Notes under the pieces: generated by a model | Databases searched by the model: none | What the model saw: only the letters and a program-made list of their open reading frames with translations | What the model was told of the DNA's origin: nothing | In this document: piece by piece, positions 6,763 to 10,736 of the stretch | Position numbering within the stretch: position 1 is the first letter of the stretch | Layout: each line of letters opens with the position of its first letter | Program-made: the position numbers and the translations under genes | Assembly (NCBI GenBank): GCA_937922175.1 | Contig: CAKZUU010000282.1 | Location: 1 to 10,736, forward strand | Direction: 5' to 3' | Length of the DNA stretch: 10,736 nt | Origin: an uncultured Gemmataceae bacterium | Lineage (GTDB): Bacteria; Planctomycetota; Planctomycetia; Gemmatales; Gemmataceae

Positions 6763-7245
6763 TCACGACTTCCGATCTGAAAGCGCCTCGTGACAGTGCC
6801 GGTGAAATTCTCGTCGAATCGCTTCCACCCGTCGCCGATTCACCCCCAAATCGGAGTACCCCAAACGCGACGCCGACCGCACATGGATGACATCGCCGCC
6901 TAGGAGAAATTCGACATCATCGACGAAGCCGAAAAGACGTGTCCGAGCTTCGACGTGCAGGTACGAATCGGTTTGTGTCATGATGCGCAGGCGGGGCAGC
7001 CGGCGGAGCAGGTCGATCAAACACTTCCAAGCCGACTCGGGCGATCCTTGAAATCGGATCGGCTCGATGGCGTGAATCCCGATCGCTTGCGACGAGACAC
7101 AATTGGGTTTGTCCGGGCAAGGGCGGAGGCGACCATCGACCAGACCGATGGAGCCGGTGCAGCGCGACGACAGCCAACGGGTGAAGACCATAAGCAGGGC
7201 GAACCCCACTGCCGTGCCCACGACGACCCAACTCCAACGAGGCAT
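6763..7245 (-). CDS. DUF1499 family membrane-anchored protein
   Basis: This is a 160-residue protein with one N-terminal hydrophobic segment (about 5-22, WSWVVVGTAVGFALLMVF), probably a membrane anchor or uncleaved signal. The rest matches the DUF1499 pattern: PCPDKPNCVSSQA at 42-54, Y95-L-H-V-E-A, FGFVDDVEF at 105-113, then VRSASRLGYSDLGVNRR at 122-138. The two Cys at 43 and 49 are part of the family motif. The biochemical function of DUF1499 is not known to me. The ATG at 7245 is preceded by a G-run (GGGGGGAAAATACG then ATG) that can act as a ribosome site. It lies upstream of the carotenoid operon on the same strand, 137 bases away, so it could share transcripts with it. A role linked to membrane or pigment is only guilt by association. 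It is divergent from the cytochrome gene. Confidence 0.88.
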   Translation of the reverse strand: MPRWSWVVVGTAVGFALLMVFTRWLSSRCTGSIGLVDGRLRPCPDKPNCVSSQAIGIHAIEPIRFQGSPESAWKCLIDLLRRLPRLRIMTQTDSYLHVEARTRLFGFVDDVEFLLGGDVIHVRSASRLGYSDLGVNRRRVEAIRREFHRHCHEALSDRKS

Positions 7246-7305
7246 CGTATTTTCCCCCCGACCCGACCGAGCAGTAAGCCGACCGGCAGTTCCCCACGCG
7301 AATCA

Positions 7306-7334
7306 TTGCATCGACGTCGGAGCGACGATACAAT
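7306..7334 (+). promoter_or_regulatory. Sigma70-like promoter for the dihaem cytochrome gene
   Basis: TTGCAT (7306-7311), a 17-base spacer and TACAAT (7329-7334) form a well spaced -35/-10 pair. The -10 box matches consensus at five of six positions and the -35 at three of six. It would give a leader of about 105 bases before the ATG at 7448. It lies in the 202-base divergent spacer (7246-7447), which holds no credible gene. I found no equally good promoter for the DUF1499 gene on the other strand. Confidence 0.45.
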
Positions 7335-7348
7335 CCGGCAACAGACTA

Positions 7349-7375
7349 CCGATCGGCTCGTCAAACCGATTCGGT
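7349..7375. promoter_or_regulatory. Pair of CCGAT-type palindromes in the cytochrome leader
   Basis: CCGATCGG (7349-7356) and ACCGATTCGGT (7365-7375) are two closely similar palindromes whose CCGAT starts are 17 bases apart. They lie 15 to 41 bases after the predicted -10 box, between two divergently transcribed genes. The arrangement would suit a dimeric repressor or a small RNA-level element. In GC-rich DNA short palindromes also occur by chance, so this is a weak call. Confidence 0.25.
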
Positions 7376-7447
7376 CCTCGGCCATGTATTCGATGGCCCC
7401 TTTCAGGACTTTTTTATCTTTTGTCGTCACGAGTTTTGAGGTTCAAC

Positions 7448-9031
7448 ATGGGTCGAAGCAAGAACTGGGTAACCCCGGCCGCGCTGGTCGGAGTCGGTGT
7501 GATCATCGGCTTCGTCCTTCCCCGAGTCAGTCGCGTGCCGATGGCGGCAGAGGAACGTTCTGTCGTCGGTGGCCAGGTCGCACCGAAGAATCTGCCGAAG
7601 GCCGTAGAGGTAAACAAAGACCACCTGATGCCCGATACGCCGGCGGCGTTTGCGCCCGATTGGGACAAGCCGTACCCACAATACCAACCGGCGGGGAAAG
7701 TTCTGCCACCGTTTCCAGAGTTAAAGGCGGGCGAGCTTCCGCCGCAGGAGTTGTACCGCTATGGCGGGCGAGGGACCTCGAGTTATGCCTCGGTGGACGA
7801 GGTCGGGAATTTCGCCCACTTCTTCCGCAAGTGCCGCGACATGAAACCGAAGGTGATGTCCGAGCGGCAAAAATACATGCAAAAACGATACGACTTCACG
7901 GGGAAAGTGCGAACCGACGTGACCATGACCCGCAGCAAGCCGATCCCCGTCGGCCCCGTGATTCGTCTGCCCGAGGGAATCAGCAGTTGGGAGGAGTTGG
8001 CCGCCCTGTCGCCGCGAGAGATCCGTGAGCGCGATCTCTTCCCCGAAGGGATGAGGCCTCTGTCGCATCCGCTTCACAGCACCGGGCATCAATTGTTTCC
8101 GCAGTCGTGGACAAAACGGCATCCGGAGCACGAGCGGTTCGACGTGGATTTCGACATTCCCGATGCCTACCTCCCCGAGTTTCCTCCGCCGCTGTTTTTG
8201 ACGACTCGGCCTGATCTGGGCGATGTGTCCCAAGGGCGAGAAATCACACAGGCCAACTTCCGGGAGCTGTTCGACGGAATCATTACCCCGGAACAGATGG
8301 AGGGGCTTCGGCTGCTGGTGACAAAATTCCCCACGACCTGGTTCAACCAAACGAAGCACCGGGTCACGGAATTTCCGACGCGCGGGACGGCTTGCTTCGA
8401 TTGTCACGTCAACGGGCATACCAATGGAGCCATCGAGATGGACCCTGCCACCCGTCCCACGCTGGCTCGGGTCCGCCTCGATACGCCGAGTTTGCGGGGC
8501 AACCATAACAACCTGCAACTCAGTCTCAAACGCTCGATCCGCTCCACCGATCATTTCGCCGAGGTCGAGGAATATTTCGACGGCGACATCAGCTTGCAAC
8601 CGCAGATCGGGGGACGGCAACTCGATCGCGTCTCCACCAACCGGATGGGTGATTTCAACTCGATTATCGCCTTTCCGCCCGCTCCGAAGTTGGACCGCTT
8701 GGGACGACTGATCCCCGAACTCGCCACCGAGTCCGAACTTCGCGGTGAGCAACTATTCCACGGCAAGGCCAAGTGCGCGACCTGTCATCCGCCGCCCTTC
8801 TACCTCGACCAGATGATGCACGATTTGCGGGTGGAAGAGTTTTATCCTGGCCGAGCGGAAGGATGGGCCAAGACGTTTTCCCTCCGCGGAATCAAAGATT
8901 CGCCGCCCTACTTCCATGACGGACGCCTGCCCACCCTGGAGGATGTCGTCGAGTTCTTCAACATCATCTTGCAGACCCGCTTGACGCCTCAGGAGAAGAG
9001 GGACATCGTCGCCTTTCTTCTGTGCTTGTGA
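7448..9031 (+). CDS. Dihaem c-type cytochrome, MauG/CcpA peroxidase-like
   Basis: This 527-residue exported or membrane-anchored cytochrome has two covalent haem sites, C316-F-D-C-H320 and C443-A-T-C-H447. The spacing of 127 residues suits the two cytochrome domains of the bacterial peroxidase/MauG superfamily. The C-terminal TFSLRGIKDSPPYFHDGR (around 478-495) plus LPTLEDVVEFFN is the family's hallmark. One hydrophobic segment (about 8-25) is a signal or anchor, so the protein acts outside the cytoplasmic membrane. The first 300 residues are longer than in typical members and carry no CxxCH; they are Pro-rich, with no domain I recognise. The ATG at 7448 is chosen because GAGG (7438-7441) lies six bases upstream and the signal segment follows at once; the frame is open upstream to 7103 but runs through the DUF1499 gene. 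Peroxide reduction or oxidation of a partner protein is the family role; the substrate is unknown. Confidence 0.88.
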   Translation: MGRSKNWVTPAALVGVGVIIGFVLPRVSRVPMAAEERSVVGGQVAPKNLPKAVEVNKDHLMPDTPAAFAPDWDKPYPQYQPAGKVLPPFPELKAGELPPQELYRYGGRGTSSYASVDEVGNFAHFFRKCRDMKPKVMSERQKYMQKRYDFTGKVRTDVTMTRSKPIPVGPVIRLPEGISSWEELAALSPREIRERDLFPEGMRPLSHPLHSTGHQLFPQSWTKRHPEHERFDVDFDIPDAYLPEFPPPLFLTTRPDLGDVSQGREITQANFRELFDGIITPEQMEGLRLLVTKFPTTWFNQTKHRVTEFPTRGTACFDCHVNGHTNGAIEMDPATRPTLARVRLDTPSLRGNHNNLQLSLKRSIRSTDHFAEVEEYFDGDISLQPQIGGRQLDRVSTNRMGDFNSIIAFPPAPKLDRLGRLIPELATESELRGEQLFHGKAKCATCHPPPFYLDQMMHDLRVEEFYPGRAEGWAKTFSLRGIKDSPPYFHDGRLPTLEDVVEFFNIILQTRLTPQEKRDIVAFLLCL

Positions 9032-9049
9032 TTCAGCGTGACGGGAGAA

Positions 9050-10735
9050 TCAAGGCGCAATGACGCGACCCGGCGTCACCTCGACGACCGCGGCCGCGTC
9101 ATTTGAATCGCCTTCGGTGATCAGGAGGTGCCGGTTGGCTTGCAGATTTGTAAACTCTTGGATTTTCCCCGAGGGCCAACGGATGGTGAGGCGATCGACT
9201 TGATCATCCTCGCCCAAGCCGAAGTGGACCATCGCCGGCGCCTGCGACATATAGGAGTTGGCGGGAAAGAGTTCCCGAACCAAGGACCGACCGCCCACCG
9301 TGGCCACGATCCGCGCTCCGATGCCGCGACGATTGCTCGTTGTACCCCGCAACGAGATGCTGAGGTAATTGCGGCGAGGCATCTGATTCTCGTAATAAAG
9401 GAGGGGGCCGCCTCCGGCTTGTCGCACGATGAGATCGAGTTGGCCTGAGTTTCGGAAGTCAGCGGCCACCACGCAACGACCATCGCCATCGTGATCGGCA
9501 CCGGTGAGATAGCTGATCTCCAGGAAGTTTTGCCCGGCGACATTCCAGAAGGCGCGATTTCGCTCGAAGGCACTAAGGTTGTGCCCGAAGGCGACGATCT
9601 GCCACGGGTTGCCCACCCAGAATTCTCGGAGCTTTTCGTCGAGACGTCCCGGCACGGGGACAACGGCGTTGCGGTCGCACGGCTGGGAGACGACCGCTAG
9701 CCAGACGCAGTTTCAGCCGTCCGGTTCATCGCGATCGCGGCTGATGAAGCCTGCGGTCCCGTAAATGTCGAGCCATCCATCGTTGTCCAGATCGGCCAGA
9801 GCGGGGCCGTAAGCCCAGCCAACCGCCGCCACCTGCATCGCCGTGCCGACCTGCTCGAACCTATCGCCGTCCTGATTGAGATGCAACTGACTGCCGGCCA
9901 CAAAACGACGCAACTTCGCCATCACCTCCGCCGGATAAGTATCCGACCGCATGTTGCCGATGACGCGAGTCCCGGCTTTGGAGTACATGTTGGCGCAATA
10001 GATGTCGATGCGGCCATCGTTGTTGATGTCGCCGACGGCCAAACCCATGCTGCCGAAGTCTGCCGGCTGATCGGCGAGTAGCTGTTCCCGGAAGGTCCCG
10101 TCGCGTTGATTCACCAGCAGCACGCCGTCGCCGAATTCGTTGATCACGTGCAAGTCGGGCCAGCCGTCATTGTTGGCGTCGAGCCAAGCCGCACTGAAGG
10201 TTGATCGTCGCCCGCCGGAGGCCTTCGCGGAGACGGTCACATCGTCGAAGCTCCAATTGCCGTTATTCCGAAACAAATAGTTCCCATGCGGGTCGTCACT
10301 GTAGGGATCAAGCCAGGAGCCACTCCCCGGCTGACCTCCGCGAACCACGTACAAATCCAGTCGTCCATCGCGATCGTAGTCTGCCACCACGATGCCCAAT
10401 GCATCCGCGGGGAGATTCAATCGGCAACGGGAGGTGTAATGGCTGAAACGGCGCCCCTGCTCGTTGCGCCAAACCGCGCGGCCGATTATGAGATCGTCCC
10501 AGCCGTCGCCATCAATATCCACCCAGGCAGCGGGATAAGCGGCGGCACGTCGAGGCAAACCCGACTCGGTCGTCACGTCAGCGAATTGGCCCGAACCCAA
10601 ACCACGGTAGAGGAACAGACCGTTCAGGTCGGTAATGAGGACGTCGAGGATGCCATCACGGTCGAAGTCGGTAATCAACACGCCCCCGGTCGCGGGTCGG
10701 AAGCTTTTCATCTTCCAATTATCAAACAATGATTC
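9050..10735 (-). CDS. CRTAC1-like FG-GAP/VCBS + ASPIC/UnbV protein, partial, with an in-frame TGA
   Basis: The frame is open at the right edge (the TTG at 10729 is internal), so the N-terminus is missing. The first 340 visible residues hold at least six calcium-type repeats of an FG-GAP/VCBS beta-propeller: DFDRDG, DIDGDG, DYDRDG, DANNDG, DINNDG and DLDNDGWLDIY. After RDRDEPDG comes TGA (9715-9713). The same frame then continues for 220 residues with NCVWLAVV, LREFWVGNPWQIVAFGHN, a further DHDGDG repeat and a typical UnbV/ASPIC end (GIGARIVATVGG, MVHFGLGEDDQVDRLTIRWPSG). It stops at 9052-9050. Only one codon breaks a conserved-looking protein, so it is annotated as one gene. TGA may be read as selenocysteine (see the hairpin entry), or it may be a nonsense mutation or base error. 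If not read through, the UnbV half is lost or restarts near GTG 9655. The protein is probably extracellular. It converges on the cytochrome gene with an 18-base gap. Confidence 0.8.
9671..9715 (-). other. Candidate selenocysteine TGA with downstream SECIS-like hairpin
   Basis: On the minus strand the TGA at 9715-9713 is followed by 15 bases. A perfect 7-bp stem follows, GCGGTCG (9697-9691) with CGACCGC (9677-9671), around a 13-base loop (9690-9678). One extra T-G wobble pair can shrink the loop to 11. The stem-to-TGA distance fits bacterial SECIS elements, which sit inside the coding region just after the UGA. Against it, the loop starts with U-C and lacks the G normally found in its first two positions. 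A weaker alternative fold (lower stem GCGT, then CTGG with CCAG) competes. The codons around it read G-stop-N-C, giving a possible U-x-C redox pair. No selA, selB, selC or selD is in the window. Confidence 0.35.
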
Positions 10736-10736
10736 G

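Noticed and set aside
7103..7447. Upstream in-frame extension of the cytochrome gene.
   Set aside because: It runs antisense through the DUF1499 gene and the promoter spacer; the ATG at 7448 has a ribosome site and is followed by a signal-like segment.
7721..8752. Long open frame antisense to the dihaem cytochrome (343 codons, minus strand).
   Set aside because: It is a shadow of the cytochrome gene, whose two CxxCH sites and C-terminal motif are unmistakable.
9061..9078. Hairpin TGACGC-6 bases-GCGTCA, 29 bases after the cytochrome stop, as a terminator.
   Set aside because: It has no T-run after it on either strand and lies in the coding end of the convergent gene; a 6-bp stem is easily due to chance at this GC content.
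9050..9655. A separate gene starting at GTG 9655 for the UnbV part.
   Set aside because: The same frame is open from the TGA at 9715 without another stop, and NCVWLAVV upstream of this GTG looks like part of the same protein. It may only serve as a restart.
9713..9715. Frameshift as the cause of the broken CRTAC1-like gene.
   Set aside because: Both halves are in the same frame, so a single codon, not an insertion or deletion, makes the interruption.

Overview
The window looks like a chromosome segment of a GC-rich bacterium, most likely a planctomycete (Gemmataceae/Isosphaeraceae-like). Three things suggest this: a staphyloxanthin-type C30 carotenoid gene set fused into one tight operon, a long FG-GAP/VCBS plus ASPIC/UnbV (CRTAC1-like) protein, and a MauG/CcpA-type dihaem cytochrome with a long N-terminal extension. 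The taxonomic call is inference from gene content. No rRNA, tRNA, mobile element or CRISPR array was seen.

Layout. Positions 2-439 (+) hold the 3' end of an unrecognised helical protein. It meets the neighbouring operon tail to tail, and the two TAG stops share one CTAG. From 6625 down to 436 (-) runs a carotenoid operon. In transcription order it contains: a squalene/dehydrosqualene synthase; a CrtN-like desaturase; a CrtP-like oxidase/desaturase; a tiny 55-codon ORF; a PlsC-type acyltransferase; and a CrtQ-like family 2 glycosyltransferase. Every junction in the operon is a 4-base start/stop overlap (ATGA or GTGA), so translation is probably coupled from end to end. The predicted route is two farnesyl diphosphates to a C30 backbone, desaturation to a chromophore, terminal oxidation, then glycosylation and acylation to a membrane xanthophyll. 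No aldehyde dehydrogenase for the usual carboxylic acid step lies in the window.

Upstream on the same strand is a DUF1499 membrane-anchored protein (7245-6763). About 137 bases of AT-richer DNA, probably holding a promoter, separate it from the operon. A 202-base divergent spacer (7246-7447) with a good sigma70-like promoter and two small palindromes precedes a dihaem cytochrome c (7448-9031, +).

Convergent with it, only 18 bases away, is the 3' part of a CRTAC1-like beta-propeller protein (10735-9050, -; its N-terminus lies outside the window). Its reading frame is interrupted by one in-frame TGA at 9715-9713. The same frame continues without another stop for 220 codons through the expected UnbV domain. 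A perfect 7-bp hairpin starts 16 bases after the TGA, and the residue after next is Cys (U-x-C). This makes it a candidate selenoprotein, with a nonsense mutation or sequencing error as the main alternatives. It is the most interesting single observation in the window.
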